64,000 nucleotides of DNA from Pyronema omphalodes (GCA_024516155.1 JAJJXM010000020.1:124001-188000), one strand, 5' to 3'; positions 45,645-58,098 are shown, counted from the first letter of the stretch. Notes: generated by a model not told the origin, from the sequence alone. Numbers and translations are program-made.

Positions 45645-48600
45645 CTAAACCCTGAGCTTCGTCATCAACAAACTCGCCTCTGCGGTTCCCATTCCTTCCA
45701 CCATCATCTGCCGCGCTTGGCTACCCTTTCTTATCCGATTTACATTCATAGCCAACTTCCAAGCCTCCTCTTCGTCCGTAATGAAAACGTATCGTCTTCC
45801 TTCTGCATCCCGCACGTTGGCACGGAGCATATGTTGACCACTCACACGACCCGATGCTGAACACTGGGTTCCACACACACGAGTAAGGCTGTCGATAATT
45901 GCATCCATATCCTCCTCTGTCCTTGGCTGGAGTCTTTCCTGGCCAAACATCTTTCGCATTGTAGGGTGCTTAATATCTGGTGCGGGTCTCGGTGGAGGAG
46001 TATATCGTGGGCAAAAGATTTCAACCATTCTGACATGCCAAGCCTTGATATCCCAATTTCTATGACCTTGACCAGTGATTGCATCATCAACAAAAAATCC
46101 TTCCGTGTTGATTTTCAAGCACAATCCTTCGGAGACACCACCGATTCCTGGGAGAAGAGAACCGATTGGACGGTTTTGGTTGTCGGCATTGAAAAGGTAG
46201 ACGGCTTTGAGGACGATTATGTTAGGGTCTGGAGTGGAGTAGCGGTGCTGAGATCGGACTTTCTTGTGTTTTGGAGGAGGAGGAGGGACGGGTTCTGGCT
46301 GACGGGGGCGTTGAGATTGTGAGCGGATAGGAGCTATAGGGGGTGAACCGGGTGTGTCGCTCATTGTGGGTGGGCGGCCGGCAGAGGAGGGTGGAGTGTG
46401 GTACCCATGAGGGTCGAGGCGATTAGGAGGAGTTGAACCCCGGCGATCGGAGAGGGGAATGGAGTTCGAAGAACCCTGTGAAGTTGGGGGTGACGTGCGA
46501 CCATAGGGATACTCTGGAGGGGGGTCGAGAGGAACTTGGTGTGGAGGGGGCGGTGGGGGAATATCAGATTGGAACTTTTCCCGTTGCCAGAGACGTTCTT
46601 GTTCACGACGTCGTTCCTCCTCCATGCGCCGGCTCTCTTCCTCTCGTCGCCGTTGCTCCGCTTCTTGTTCACGTTGCTTTTGTAATTCAGCTGCTCTTTC
46701 TCGTTGTTGTCTGATACGCTCTGCTGCTGCATGCTTCTTGGCGGCTAGTTCCTGCTGCTCCTTCTCAAGACGTTCTTTTTCGGCGCGCTCCCTTTCCTCT
46801 TTTTCACGCTTTGCTCGAGCTTCTTGTTCTTCGCTGGCCGTTAATTCTTCCAAAAGCTCTTTCCTGAACCGCTCACTCTCCTCCTGTTCAAGGCGGATTC
46901 TTTCTCTAGCTTCGCGAGCCATTTGCTCTGCTTTTTCTTTCTCCTTTTTCTCGGCCTCCGCCTTTTCACGCTTCTCCTTCTCGAGTTTTTCGCGAATTAG
47001 TTGCTCTCTTTCTTTTCGTAATTTTTCTTGTCGCTCCTTGTCAGCACGATCCGCAGCTTCCTTTAGCCGCTGCTCTGCTTGTCTTCGTGCTGCCTCTTTC
47101 TCTGCTAATTGCTTCTCCTTTTCTGCTATTTGTTTCTCCTTCTCTGCTAGTTGTTTCTCTTTCTCTGCAGCTTGTTTTCTCGCTGCCTCAATAGCATCCC
47201 TCTTTTCCTTTGCTAGCTCCTCCTCCCTTTCTTTCATCTTCTTCTCCTTCTCAAGCTCCCGCTGCTTGGCCAGGCGTTCCTTCTCTGCCTTTACCCGCTC
47301 ATGCATTGCCTTTATTTTTCGCTCCTTTGCCAACTGTTCCTCAATCTCCGCCTTCTTCTTTCGCTCCTCCTCTTCCGCCAGCTGCCGCTTATGACGCGCC
47401 TCGTCCTCTGCTAACCGCCGCCTAAACTCCGCTTCCTCCTCCTCCTTCTTCTTATTTCGCGCTATTGCCTCTTTTGTAATTCTTTCCCTTTCCTCTTTTA
47501 TTTTCATTTCCTTCAATATCCTCATCTTCTCCAACTTTTCCTTCTCCTCTCTTGCTATCCGATCCCTTTTCTCCCGCTCTGCCTTTAACCGCTCTCTCGC
47601 CTTCTGTTCTCTCATCTGACGTTCGGCGCGTCTCACATCATCGTCAATGGCGACAGGCGGCATCTCGGGACTATCTGGAATTGAAGTCGAATTCGAAGTC
47701 GGAGTCTGGGGAGGTTTGGTCTTGCTCGTATCTTCCTTTGGAGAAACGGGATCTTTAGTATGATTCTCAGTAAAAAGTTTATGCGGAGATTTGGAACGGT
47801 CAGAAAACAATGGGGAATTAGTATCCGCAAAAAGAGCACCAGCACCAGCAGCAGCAGCAACAGCAGGGTTAGTATCAGGAAGGCTACCGCCACCATCATC
47901 AGGTGGCGGAGATGGCGGAGGCACGGGCCTAGCAAACGTCCCAATTGGAGAAACGGGCTTCACTGGTTCAGAAAACTTGGGCTGAGCTTGAGCAGAAGAA
48001 GGTTTCTTGGTAGTTGGTGGTGAAAAGGGAGGTATTGGTGAGGGCACTTTTGAATTTGTCTTATCAATCGAGTCTCGGGGTTGGTTTGCTGATAGCGGCT
48101 GTGTCTTGATTGGCGATGCAGTTTGCGGTGCCGGTTTGGGCGGAGCAGGGAACTCCGGAGATGGTCTAGCTTGGCCAGAAGCTGGTGCAGGCACCGATGC
48201 TGCCGCCCGCTTGGGCTTTGTTTGTCGCGGTGAGGAGGGAGACATCGGCGGCGGCGGGTATGGAGGCGGAGGGGTATCGGAGTATACCTTTCCCTCCTTT
48301 GGCATGGCTGTGGGCGTACCCCACGAAGGAGTATCCCAACCAGAAGTATCCCAAGAAGACCGCTTTGATTCTGGTGGTGTTTGGATTTCATCCTGGTGCT
48401 CCTGCTGCTTTCTCTCATGTGCCTTTTGCTGCTGTCGCCGCTGCTCCTCCTGCTTGTCCCTCTTCTCGTGGTGCTCCTGTTTCTCATCCGGATACGGTGC
48501 ACTCGCACTGGGATTTGAATGCTTCGAAGACTCACCCCCCATACTTCTTTTGCGGTCTCTACGTCTAGAGCCACCAGCATATTGACCTCTATAGTTTTCT

Positions 48601-48941
48601 CTCTTTCCGGCCTTGTCGAAGTATCCCTTCAAGTACCAACCTCCCATGCCAACCGACATTGCAAATAGTACAGTCCCCGCAAAAGTTTGTAATCCTTTAA
48701 ATATTAAAGGTCCAAAAAGCTGAAGGAACATGACCACAAACAATGTTGATACGACACCCGCGAAGAACGACATCTTGTTCGTCTTCAGCGATGGTATATA
48801 GATGATTCCCCCGCCAACCTGCTCCTGTGGTATGACAAAGACATCGTACTGTGGAGTGACGGCGCTCGAGGGTTTGGGGTTCGTACCGTTTGGCGGCGGC
48901 ATTGGAGGGACTTCTCGTTCGCGTTGTCGTTGACTTGACAT
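45645..48941 (-). CDS. Large membrane-anchored coiled-coil protein, 1098 aa
   Basis: Intronless. The first 50 residues are Pro-rich and end in VFVIPQEQVGGGIIYIPSLK. Two close hydrophobic helices follow (FFAGVVSTLFVVMFLQLFGP, about 58-81, and FAGTVLFAMSVGMGGWYLKG, about 86-104). Residues about 110-430 are disordered and rich in Pro, Ser and Lys. About 430-790 form a very long charged coiled coil (repeats such as EKEKQLAEKEKQIAEKEKQ and RERIRLEQEESERFRKELLE). Then come a Pro-rich linker and a conserved C-terminal domain of about 190 residues starting at NIIVLKAVYLFNADNQNRP and including GHRNWDIKAWHVRMVEIFCP and RRYVFITDEEEAWKLAMNVN. The hydrophobic hairpin suggests anchoring to a membrane with both ends cytosolic. 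I do not recognise the family by name; automatic annotation may call it TolA-like because of the Lys/Glu coiled coil. Confidence 0.82.
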   Translation of the reverse strand: MSSQRQREREVPPMPPPNGTNPKPSSAVTPQYDVFVIPQEQVGGGIIYIPSLKTNKMSFFAGVVSTLFVVMFLQLFGPLIFKGLQTFAGTVLFAMSVGMGGWYLKGYFDKAGKRENYRGQYAGGSRRRDRKRSMGGESSKHSNPSASAPYPDEKQEHHEKRDKQEEQRRQQQKAHERKQQEHQDEIQTPPESKRSSWDTSGWDTPSWGTPTAMPKEGKVYSDTPPPPYPPPPMSPSSPRQTKPKRAAASVPAPASGQARPSPEFPAPPKPAPQTASPIKTQPLSANQPRDSIDKTNSKVPSPIPPFSPPTTKKPSSAQAQPKFSEPVKPVSPIGTFARPVPPPSPPPDDGGGSLPDTNPAVAAAAGAGALFADTNSPLFSDRSKSPHKLFTENHTKDPVSPKEDTSKTKPPQTPTSNSTSIPDSPEMPPVAIDDDVRRAERQMREQKARERLKAEREKRDRIAREEKEKLEKMRILKEMKIKEERERITKEAIARNKKKEEEEAEFRRRLAEDEARHKRQLAEEEERKKKAEIEEQLAKERKIKAMHERVKAEKERLAKQRELEKEKKMKEREEELAKEKRDAIEAARKQAAEKEKQLAEKEKQIAEKEKQLAEKEAARRQAEQRLKEAADRADKERQEKLRKEREQLIREKLEKEKREKAEAEKKEKEKAEQMAREARERIRLEQEESERFRKELLEELTASEEQEARAKREKEERERAEKERLEKEQQELAAKKHAAAERIRQQRERAAELQKQREQEAEQRRREEESRRMEEERRREQERLWQREKFQSDIPPPPPPHQVPLDPPPEYPYGRTSPPTSQGSSNSIPLSDRRGSTPPNRLDPHGYHTPPSSAGRPPTMSDTPGSPPIAPIRSQSQRPRQPEPVPPPPPKHKKVRSQHRYSTPDPNIIVLKAVYLFNADNQNRPIGSLLPGIGGVSEGLCLKINTEGFFVDDAITGQGHRNWDIKAWHVRMVEIFCPRYTPPPRPAPDIKHPTMRKMFGQERLQPRTEEDMDAIIDSLTRVCGTQCSASGRVSGQHMLRANVRDAEGRRYVFITDEEEAWKLAMNVNRIRKGSQARQMMVEGMGTAEASLLMTKLRV

Positions 48942-51900
48942 TTCCGATTGCGATTACTACCAATTGACTTTCGCGCGGGGGACGATAAAATGATTTTGTG
49001 TTGTCGTGGATGATGAGAGAGAAAGAGGAAAGAAGATGGGTGGATGATGTCGTAAAAACTTCGCTTTGCTGCGCTGTCGCCTTGCTGTCGGTATCCTGGT
49101 AGTCGTCGTGGTGCTGTGGGCCCAGTAGGATATTTCGTCCAAATCTAAACAGCCCAGCCGAAGCTTCTGCGTCCTTAACGGTGGCTTTTTTTTTGTCGAG
49201 CTGTTGCTATCGCCGATTTCCGTCTTCACTGTCCCCGTAACCTTCGCTGTATCCCTCTTTCTTCTCAGCCTTCTCCTCTACCGACTTTCCTCCTCTGACG
49301 TCCTCCTCGAGAACACCGACCCACCAGACCCGTTCCCCCCGGCTATAATTAATGACCCTCCCGTGGGTTCGCGTAACTGCCTGAAGAGTAGACGTGTAGA
49401 CACCCGATCCTGTGATTCCGTGACTTTGCATGTAATGGCGGGTGGGTTTGGGTTGGTGCGGGACGTAGCCGAAGGAAGCTCCCAGGTACTGTGCCGCGAC
49501 CGAACCGAAGCTGACGGGTTGGATGTAGATGTACGAATGGCTTGTCTTGTACGAACGATGAGGTAGGTCTCGGATTGATAGGAAGCCGAATCGCGGGATT
49601 CGTCGCTTTGCTTTGACTGTCAGGCGTATGTGTTTGACGGCGGTGTCTCAAGTTTGGGTGTGTGGTGGTGTGGTAAGAGGTGCGGCGGCGGTAATGTATT
49701 GATGCACCAGGATAGATGTGTTCCTGTATGTATTGCTTGCTGCTTGCTTAGATCTATGGATGTGTTTCTAGATGTATTGCTGTACATCCTCATGCCAGAA
49801 CCTCTGCTGAATATTCAACTGATCTTGCTGTAACCTGTAACTTTGTGCTCCGTCTGCATCTGATCTGTAATTCTGTTCTGTACCTCTTACTTCTGGCTCT
49901 GCTGTACTCCTTCGACTGCTTGACTGCTTGACTGCTCTTGCTTGCTGGCTCTGCTGTACTCCTCCGACTTCTTGACTGCTCTTGCTACTGGCTGGGCGGG
50001 CTTCTTGCTTCAATAGCGAGGGGTGAGTATGCATATGGGAAAGGAAAGACTCAAAGAAAAATGTATTCCAATTCAGACGGGCTTTGGAAGTCTTGTCTCT
50101 CTGGAAGGGGTGGGTTTACCTGGATTGTTGTTGCAGCACGCTTGCTCACTCACTCACTCACTCACTCACTCAATTCCCCTTCCTGCTTCCTGCTTCCTGC
50201 TTTCGTTCGCGAAGATGGAGTGGAAACGGGGTGCACAAAGCTGGCCGAGTCCGAGTCAAGTCAATCTGTCTCCTCTACCGCACCTTCGTTCGCTCGTCTG
50301 TATGTACCGTTTTTTTGTGCTGCAAACACCCCACGTCCAGCTGCCAGGTTTACGTCTTGCGGCGTTTTACCGAAACAGCCTTCGCTCCGTCAATGCTTGC
50401 GATGCTTGTTGTTCCTGGCTCTCGTTGCTGAATCGATGATGAATGTGTGTTGCTGGTAAATATACCGTTGTCAAACTCTTCTCTTGCAAAGCACAGGCAG
50501 CAACAAGCACAGTCTGTATCGGCAGGTTGGCATGTGCAACCAGCAGTCATATGTACGCCCACTCACTGGAGTCCCTCAGTTTGTTTCTCGAGCTTGGGTC
50601 TATCAGTTTTTATTTTTTTATTAGCAGGCTTTCTCCTCCCGCCCCGTCCAAAAAACGACAGGCTGTTTTATTCCGAATTGCGGTGCTTAGATGCGAACCA
50701 ACAAGCACCACAACTGCCGCAAGCCCCAGCATCCCCTGCTAAACATGAACCGTTGGATTGGACACGAACTGCTGCTCTGCGCGTGGTAACGTCACAGTCA
50801 AGAGGAGCGAGGGCACCGGCGCCGTGCTAAGGAAAAGTGATGGGTTCTGCAGGAGGAAAAGAATCCATCGAGAATTCTCCTTGTTTTTGGTGCGATATCT
50901 CCATCAGCGCACGGTCCCCGGAGCGAATGCAAAATGTGCATTTCTGTGACATTCTGTCGTTGGTCGCTGCAGTTGGTCGCCCCGGTAACCTCAAATGTTG
51001 AAAGCCAGTCAAAGGGCCCTGCACAAACCGGTCTGGTCTCGTCTCGCTGCCCACTGTGACGTTTTTGTGGATTTTGGAGTCTCTAACCACTACCGGTGAT
51101 TCAATGATGCTGATGATCGTGAGCTCTGTTTGGACATCCAGAGATTTGTCGTCGGGAGTGTAAAAATGGAAACTTGTGAGAAAGAGGCCACAGGCTAGCT
51201 TGAACATCCAGACCATCGTGATCCGCTCTTCCAACCGCCCAGGAAGCACAAATATTCAGCTCACCAAAGTTGTACATATGACCATAGCGTTCCAGCAAAA
51301 CCAATCTTTTACGCAAAGCGTCGTTTCCGAAGAGCAGCCCTCCCCCCACAAACGTAGGTGGCTGGCCCAGTCACTTGTTTGGTGAAGAAGCCGTTGAATG
51401 CTGTGGTGTCTGCCCAAAAAAAACCGCAAATGGCTCGTTGCGGTCCTACCCGCTGTGCTGCCTTCCCCGGTGCATTCATCGGTCCATGCTCAAATCATCA
51501 CCACTGCTCACAAATATGCATGCATGCCGTCACATTCCGCTGGGAACAAAATTGGCAAACAAATCCGCGTGAGTTTCTTGTCTTCGTCTCGTGTATATAG
51601 AGCCATAGGCACCGCAGAACAATCTGTGTGCCAGTCTGATCGTTTTGACAGGGAGGCGGGGTGTGCGGGGCGGCCATAGGTTCTTGTCCCAGCCACCGTG
51701 ATTCCGCAGCAACACTAGACTAGAGCGACGCACCTGCGACTCACAAAGTGCACCGTATCGACAAGGAATGTTTTCGCCGCCGCTATACTGCTGAGATATG
51801 ATATTCTGCATGTGGCGTCACTCGTCGGAGTAACTCCCGCGGCCGCGTCCTATCTATAAGTAAACGACCAAACACAGGTGATATTCGACAAGAAGTAGCA

Positions 51901-54256
51901 TAAGAATTGCCGACGAATTGATTGCTTGCTGGTGAGTGCATCTCGGATGGCTAGGTGGGGCTGTGCTGGTCAGCGAGTAGGAGCGAGCACACCGAGTAAA
52001 ACTTGTGATACGGTGGGGCAGCCATTCGGACCCGGTCCGAAACTTCGGAGTCAGTCATTCCACGGGAGTGCCACATTTGAAACCTGCTACTGCTAGCACC
52101 AACCAACCGATGCGCGCGGGGAACTACATAGGCACTGGTCGTCAACTATCGCCTATGCCCGCTGATATGGATGTTGACGCTCGTCTAGCGACCTCTCGGA
52201 GCACAAGGATCGCGACAACATGTGGTTCGCCTCAATATCGTGCCGTCTCCTCTGATATCCTTATCTCTCCTACCTTGTCAGTCAGTTACAGGCGTTTATT
52301 ATTTCCCTCTCCCGCTTTCAGCAATCTATATCATACCTGGAATGGGTACATAAAACGAACGGCATAGCGCGTTGATCAGGATTGGAAGCGAAGCGATTGT
52401 TGTTGCACATCTCTTACCTTACTTACGCAACCGGTCAGTCAGGATCTGAACAATTCCAGATGGGCTACTTTACTTGCCTTAGCACTGGCGGTTACCGCTC
52501 CCCGTGATGTCACAACCCTGAGGGTCCGAGTGATCTCTCGACTACTGACCGTGTGTGGATGATCTTAAAGTCCCCCCCATCCCCACAGACGACGACACGA
52601 CGACGGCATCAAAACTTAGTTCTGGTCGGCGTTATTGAATTTCTACACTAAGGACAACGAAATAATCAAAACAAAGAATAGCTCAGAGTTAGAGGATCTC
52701 TAAAGCAATGTATGCCGCCCTATCCGGTATTTTGGCCGCTGAAGAACCGTCGTGATCCCGTTGCTTAAGGTTCTGGCGATACGGAGGCCTCGAACAGGAT
52801 CCATTTCTTGCTTCGGAATTTAGTGAGGAATTTGCCATATATATCAACGAATAGCCGAAGGAGAAGAGGCGCCCTCATATCACCACTTGTTAACATATCC
52901 GATATCGCCGATGTACTCAAAGATGCACACAGCGGCCTGATTTCGAGGTTTCGATCCTACCAACAGCCATCGTAAGTTGGTAAATGCACAGCCCGAAGCT
53001 CCGATGATGGCAACTTCTCAGACCATCTTGGAACCTGTCTCGAGTTCACCGGAATCGAAATTATGAGGCCGCCATGCAGGAACTGTCCCGGTGCCCGCGG
53101 GTCTACAACCCTAGAGTAAAGCGCTAGAGTGTAGCCTCAGGATCGTCGATTCCTGTCTACCAACGACAGTTCTGCTGATGTATGTATTGCCACTTCAGTC
53201 ACTTGATTGCTGAGTGAGACCTTAAGCTGAACTTTTGGTGGCCGGTATAAGTTGCAAATAATAATGCTTTGGTACTCCAAGACCTACTGGGAGGATATTG
53301 CAAACGCCGCTGACTCCTGGTGTCGACCACAGTGTGTTGAATTTAATGGTTCTGATCATTCTAGCATCTGACTATGGACGCCGCCGCGCTCGTACTTAGT
53401 CGATGCCATATCGATGCTTGGGGTTGAAGCCCGCCAGACTAACATCAGATGTCTCATTAGTCTCCGCAGCAGGCAAGCCACCGGAAACCATTGCAGGCAG
53501 GACCCGTGGCACAGTAACTTTGCCTCAACCAAAGAGGTATTGGGGTTCCTGATCTTATTTTTTACCTCCCGAAGCCATGGAACTTGAAAGGCCTAACTTG
53601 CATCGTGTGCTTGTACCATCCCTCTTGCATGTATGTACCTTTTCCATCTCGAAAAGTCCTCATCTCGCAATGGTGAGAATCCATACAACGTGTTTGCCAT
53701 GCTGTCGCCTATGTATGTATGTATGTATCCATCGATATCCACAATCAGCGATCAATGGGACTCGGAGAATATCCTTCCTCATCACCTTTAGACTTGGAGT
53801 ACGCGCTATGCAGCACATAGGGGTAGAGCCACCGTAGCATAGATAAATTTTATCCAGTGTTCCATAACAAAAAGTCAAAATGTTACACAATGTAGCATGC
53901 AACTACGGTTAAGTTGTCTGTATCGCCATACCGACACGCTGGCCTCCTCTTCCAGCCACGCTTCGATTATCACCAATAGTTCCCGGTCCACTGTGCAGTA
54001 CCCTTACAGAAGCTTCAAAGTTGAAATCATATGCAGGGAGATATGAGAGCAATGCAATGCGAAAAAACTTAAATTCTGGAACGACGGCCTTTGTCCTTTC
54101 ACCTTCGATTGCTGTAGTCTCCGTCTCGGCGACCGCCGTCTTCTGGAGCCCTACAGGGCCAACCCTAAGTCCGTCGGTGAAGCCGGATAAGCACCCTCCG
54201 GTAGGTTTCGTGTGACAAATGTGGCGTTTAACAGTTGGATTGAGCGCTTGAATGTG
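48942..54256. other. Gene-poor region
   Basis: More than 5 kb with many short overlapping frames but none with a domain. The first ~300 bp are the promoter/leader of the coiled-coil gene. A T/C-rich, low-complexity tract with repeated GACTGCT/CTGCTGTACTCC words covers 49860-49990. From 50.5 to 54 kb no paralog, motif or splice-consistent gene is seen. Confidence 0.45.
50145..50172. repeat. CTCA microsatellite
   Basis: Seven CTCA units in a row. Confidence 0.9.
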
Positions 54257-54647
54257 TTAGGCCTTACTGAAGTCTGAAACCACTCGGATACGGCATTCTC
54301 GGCAGTTGGAAATTGTGGAAACGCTATTAACGGTAAGGTTGCCGGTGCCAATTATCATATTCTGATAGATGATTGCAATGAGTATAACAAAACCGTATAC
54401 TCCGAACAATGTGTGGGTGTTGAGTGTTGAGTAATTTTATCAGAAATATCCATGCGTTGTTACGTATGTAACTTAAAGGAGTGCATAGAGTAGCATCCAT
54501 CAGAAGCCCTGAGATAAGCAATAGAGTCTTGTTGATTATCGTTAGTTCGGTTGAAAATATAAGAACCGGTAAAGTTAAGAAAGCGATAACCCATCGCCAA
54601 TACCAAGATAAAGGTTTATCTTCATCATGGCGTCCTTTTGGCCGCAC
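54257..54647 (-). CDS. Possible small fungal membrane protein (fragment)
   Basis: A minus-strand frame reads RHDEDKPLSWYWRWVIAFLT, then LPVLIFSTELTI and, after about 12 residues, GLLMDATLCTPLSYI. Fungal small membrane proteins often show FLTxPLxxFGTELTI...GVxxLxSTGQLIPLVIG, and this frame aligns loosely with that pattern. A GTAACA donor after SYI and an acceptor TTCGGAG would continue into LYGFVILIAIIYQNMIIGTG and a stop at 54259-54257, adding a second hydrophobic helix. No start codon in frame; an upstream exon around 54900 is possible but not convincing. Could be a remnant. Confidence 0.28.
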
Positions 54648-56220
54648 GGTAAGTTTGAAATTGATGTTTCCACTACTCGTGATGCACGCGCGGGGACTCT
54701 GTGCTTAAGGATCTAGTCAGTGATAGGCAAAAGTATGAAAATGAAGAGATTCTGGCAACAGCCTGACTTGGTTATAGTATTTGGATGCAAAGAGTCGAAG
54801 TTGGTATGTTTGAAGTATATTGTGACCATGTTGTGATTGTTCTATCAAGATAGGACCAGAACCGCTGTGTGCCTACTGGTGTGCTGCTGGCCATTGTATA
54901 GTGACTGTAGACATCTGATACTAATTGGTACTTTTCGTACAATCGAACGTCGCTCTTCATCGATTGGCAGAAGCAAGGATATTTGAACGCTTAGCTAGAG
55001 TAGAGAATGCGTGCCTGAAGATATCTGGAAAACAAAATTAGTAACCTAGGCTCAATTGAAAGAGATCAAGAGGCAAGATGCAAATTCGACATTGATATAT
55101 AGTAGCTAGGGATTCTGTTTACTGTAAGGCTGTTGAAACTTGAGAGTTAATCGTCAGTGATGTCAACCGAAGAAATGTGGATGTGGAGCATTGTGTCGTC
55201 TGAGCATCTGGAAGACTTCTCACGGTAGCGTCGTGATTCCTTGGAGTCACAAACATGGAGATAGATGGAGGGAGCTCTGGACGGCGTCGCACAAGAGCAT
55301 GCGTATAGTCTTGGCTCAGACCTGCTGCAGTCTCCGCGTTGAGTCAGCCTAACCTGGATAAAGAATAGCACGTGATTTGTGTAACATTTGATGGCTTTTG
55401 TGCCCATGCTCTGACTGCAAAATCCCCGGTCTAAAAAGCAGCCCGGTCTCGTCAAGTACATTTGCCAAATTTTTCAATACCTCCAAAAATCTTGTTTCGC
55501 GCGTAAACGGGCTTCTTCGACCCTATTGACCTAGGATCCATCATGCTGATGACCGGAATTCGATGGCGGGTGTGCCTAGGGCTGCCAATAATTTTTCTTT
55601 TTGTTTTGAATTAAGTTTGTTATATGAAACTTGTACCTACATAAGTTTCATATAACGGTAAGTATGGACTTGGTTGAGTTCGAAACTGCTATCCACTACC
55701 ACCGCCAGTTTTTCCTACCCACTTTCCGGAGACATTAAGAGTGGTCACCCTGAACCCCTACTCGTCAAACTTGATTACATAAGAAGGCATGAATCAGGTA
55801 AGCTATTCTTGAGCCCCAGTAAACCTCGATAAGAAAAAATATTGATAAATAAGCTTCCAATGAGACTGAGACGGAATTAGAATTTGTTGTCTATCCTGTC
55901 AACGATGTGCAGCCTGCCATTGGATTCATATCCAGCTCGGGGAGAGTAAAGCAATCATTTTTGACTACCGTTTTATCATGGGTGTTTAACAAAGAATTGT
56001 ATCTCCAAGGCTTTCGAGGCCTATCCAATCATACCTGCGGCCTCTCAAGTCTAGGGTCTATCATCAAGTTCGCTTACCGTTATACACTGACCCTCCGTGA
56101 CTCTTAGAGTGATCTGAAATTCCTCTTTTTTTGGCTGTGATAAATGTTTTTGCCACTCAAGCGTTTTCTCCGGTATCATAAATCATGGTTACTGTGCCTT
56201 TGGCTTCTTTCAGATTGAGG
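54648..56220. other. Intergenic, hairpin only
   Basis: No gene recognised apart from a possible first exon of the preceding candidate. It contains the hairpin at 55619-55656. Confidence 0.45.
55619..55656. repeat. Perfect 14-bp inverted repeat
   Basis: GTTATATGAAACTT and AAGTTTCATATAAC separated by 10 nt. It could form a hairpin or be the end pair of a very small element. Confidence 0.85.
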
Positions 56221-56261
56221 TGAACCCTATGGTACAAGAAAACGAGTGAGAGTGGTTTAGT

Positions 56262-56890
56262 TCAAACACCTTCGTGGTTTAGCTAAACACCGAAAGTGTT
56301 TAGTTAAACACCCTAAACACCAAAGTTGTTTAGTCTGATTTAAGGTGTTTAGCTAAACCACCCATCGTTGTTTGAAAGTGTTTAGTTAAACACCCCTAAA
56401 CACCGAAGTTGTTTAGTGTGATTTACGGTGTTTAGCTAAACCACCTAGCGTTGTTTAGTTAAACAACTACCTTGATTTTTTTTTGTGGGGTTTATTTATA
56501 CACCCTAGGGGTGTTTAATTAAACACCTTCTTTTTCGCTTATTCTTTGGGGTCTATTTAAACCATCCAAAGTGGTTTAAATAAACACCCAATTTGTGTTC
56601 AGGGATGTTAAATAAACACCTTCTTTTTCGCTTATTCTTTGGTGTTTATTTAAACACCCTAGGGGTGTTTAAGGATGTTTAAATAAACACCTTCTTTTTC
56701 GCTTATTCTTTGGTGTTTATTTAAACACCCTAGGGGTGTTTAGATAAACAACCAATCTGTGTTTAAGGATGTTTAAATAAACACCTTCTTTTTTACATAT
56801 TCTTTGGGGTTTATTTAAACACCCTAGGGGTGTTGAAATAAACACCTTCTTCTTCGCTTATTCTTCGGGGTTTATTTGAACTATCCTCTG
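56262..56890. repeat. Palindromic arm of element copy 2
   Basis: Series of short palindromes (GGTTTAGCTAAACACC, GTGTTTAGTTAAACACC, GTTTATTTAAACACCC) separated by CCTAGGGG and CTTCTTTTTCGCTTATTC spacers that themselves recur four to five times. Confidence 0.8.
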
Positions 56891-57606
56891 ATGTTCAAAT
56901 AAACATCTACAGTCCACTTCCTAGGGATGGCTTTTCCATAGTTCATATGAATCACCCTGCAGTGTTCTACTGAACATTCAGTTTTAAACTGTAGAGCTGT
57001 GTTCTGTTTATGTTTGTTCATGGAAGTGGATATTGCCTTAGTGCGCCTCCCTTCCTTATATTCTGTTCGTTCTGCCGTTGTTGTTCCTCGTTCTTCATCC
57101 ATTTCATTCACTTGTTTCTCCACCTCCATCTTTCCCTCTTGTTTGACTGTAAGTTTTTCCTCATGTCAAATGTTTGTCCCTCAACAGAATTTGCTAGTTC
57201 ATACACCATACGCCACCGGAGGGAAAAAAGAGAGAGAGGGGGGGAATTGGGATATGAACTTCTAGATACTCGCTGAGTCAAGTACTGCAAACCAACCCCA
57301 CAAATATCTACAATGCTAACCAGACAAACAGGATGCTCAGAAAACCTAAGTCTATTTATTGAAGCGATCCATGATTCCAGCATATGTAAGGGTCAATTAA
57401 AACAGGCACAAAGCGAATGGTACAACACAGAGAGGAGGAGCAGGAGTAGGAGGGGTGAGGAGGGAGGTGGGAGGTGGGAGGTTCCTGTATCTATAGATAG
57501 AAGACCTGGCAATAGCTAGAAACATGTTACATAATGCGCGAGTGGTTTAGTAATTAATTTAACACATTTAAAAAATATCTGAGGTGCTTGATCAAACCAC
57601 TATTGT

Positions 57607-58075
57607 GCAAGGTGTTTGGAGGTGTTCAGTAGGTGTTTAAAAAGGTGTTTAAAAAGGTGTTTAAAAAGGTGTTTAAAGGTGTTTAGTAGGTGTTTAATTC
57701 GGTGTTTAAAGGTGTTTAGTAGGTGTTTAATTCGGTGTTTAAAGGTGTTTAGTAGGTGTTTAATTCGGTGTTTAAAGGTGTTTAGTAGCTGTTTAATTCG
57801 GTGTTTAAAGGTGTTTAAAGGTGTTTAGTAGGTGTTTAAAAAGGTGTTTAAAGGTGTTTGGTAGGTGTTTAAAAAGGTGTTTAAAGGTGTTTGGTAGGTG
57901 TTTAAAAAGGTGTTTAAAGGTGTTTAGTAGGTGTTTAAAAAGGTGTTTAGTAGGTGTTTAGTAGGTGTTTAAAAAGGTGTTTAGTAGGTGTTTAAAGAGG
58001 TGTTTAGTAAATGAATTTTGTGGGTGTTTAAATTAAACACCTTTTGTGGTTTAAAGTGTGGTTTGATTAAACACC
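57607..58075. repeat. Tandem GGTGTTTA array of element copy 2
   Basis: More than 30 units of GGTGTTTA with spacers AA, AAAA, GTA or ATTC. A higher-order unit GTAGGTGTTTAATTCGGTG repeats several times and is not seen in the other copies, which points to local expansion after insertion. Confidence 0.85.
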
Positions 58076-58098
58076 TTTTTTTTGTACCACAGGGTGAA

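Larger units (their letters stand above)
56225..58094. mobile_element. Non-autonomous GTGTTTA-repeat element, copy 2 (1870 bp)
   Basis: Bounded by the direct repeat TGAA (56221-56224 and 58095-58098). It starts CCCTATGGTACAAGAAAACG and ends GTACCACAGGG. The order is palindromic arm, unique core, tandem array, the reverse of copy 1 as read on the plus strand. It is the longest copy because the palindromic arm and the GGTGTTTA array are both expanded. The core contains an 82-codon minus-strand frame (57129-56884 region, MEVEKQVNEMDEERG start) also present in copies 1 and 3, but the differences between copies fall freely on amino-acid-changing sites, so I do not call it a gene. Confidence 0.88.

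Noticed and set aside
46624..47394. 256-codon plus-strand Ser/Phe/Cys-rich frame
   Set aside because: It is the complement of the Glu/Lys/Arg coiled-coil coding region of the 1098-aa minus-strand gene.
47960..48585. Frames of 192-206 codons on both strands
   Set aside because: Shadows of the Pro-rich linker of the same coiled-coil gene.
49204..49566. Frame with an N-terminal hydrophobic stretch resembling a signal anchor
   Set aside because: It begins at a TTG without an ATG, lies in the divergent leader of the coiled-coil gene, and the rest has no recognisable features.
57616..57828. Frame with CLKVFSRCLIR-type repeats
   Set aside because: It is only a translation of the GGTGTTTA tandem array of element copy 2.
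57607..58075. CRISPR-like array
   Set aside because: Units are only 8-20 bp, spacers are 2-5 bp and low-complexity, and the context is a eukaryotic transposon arm.
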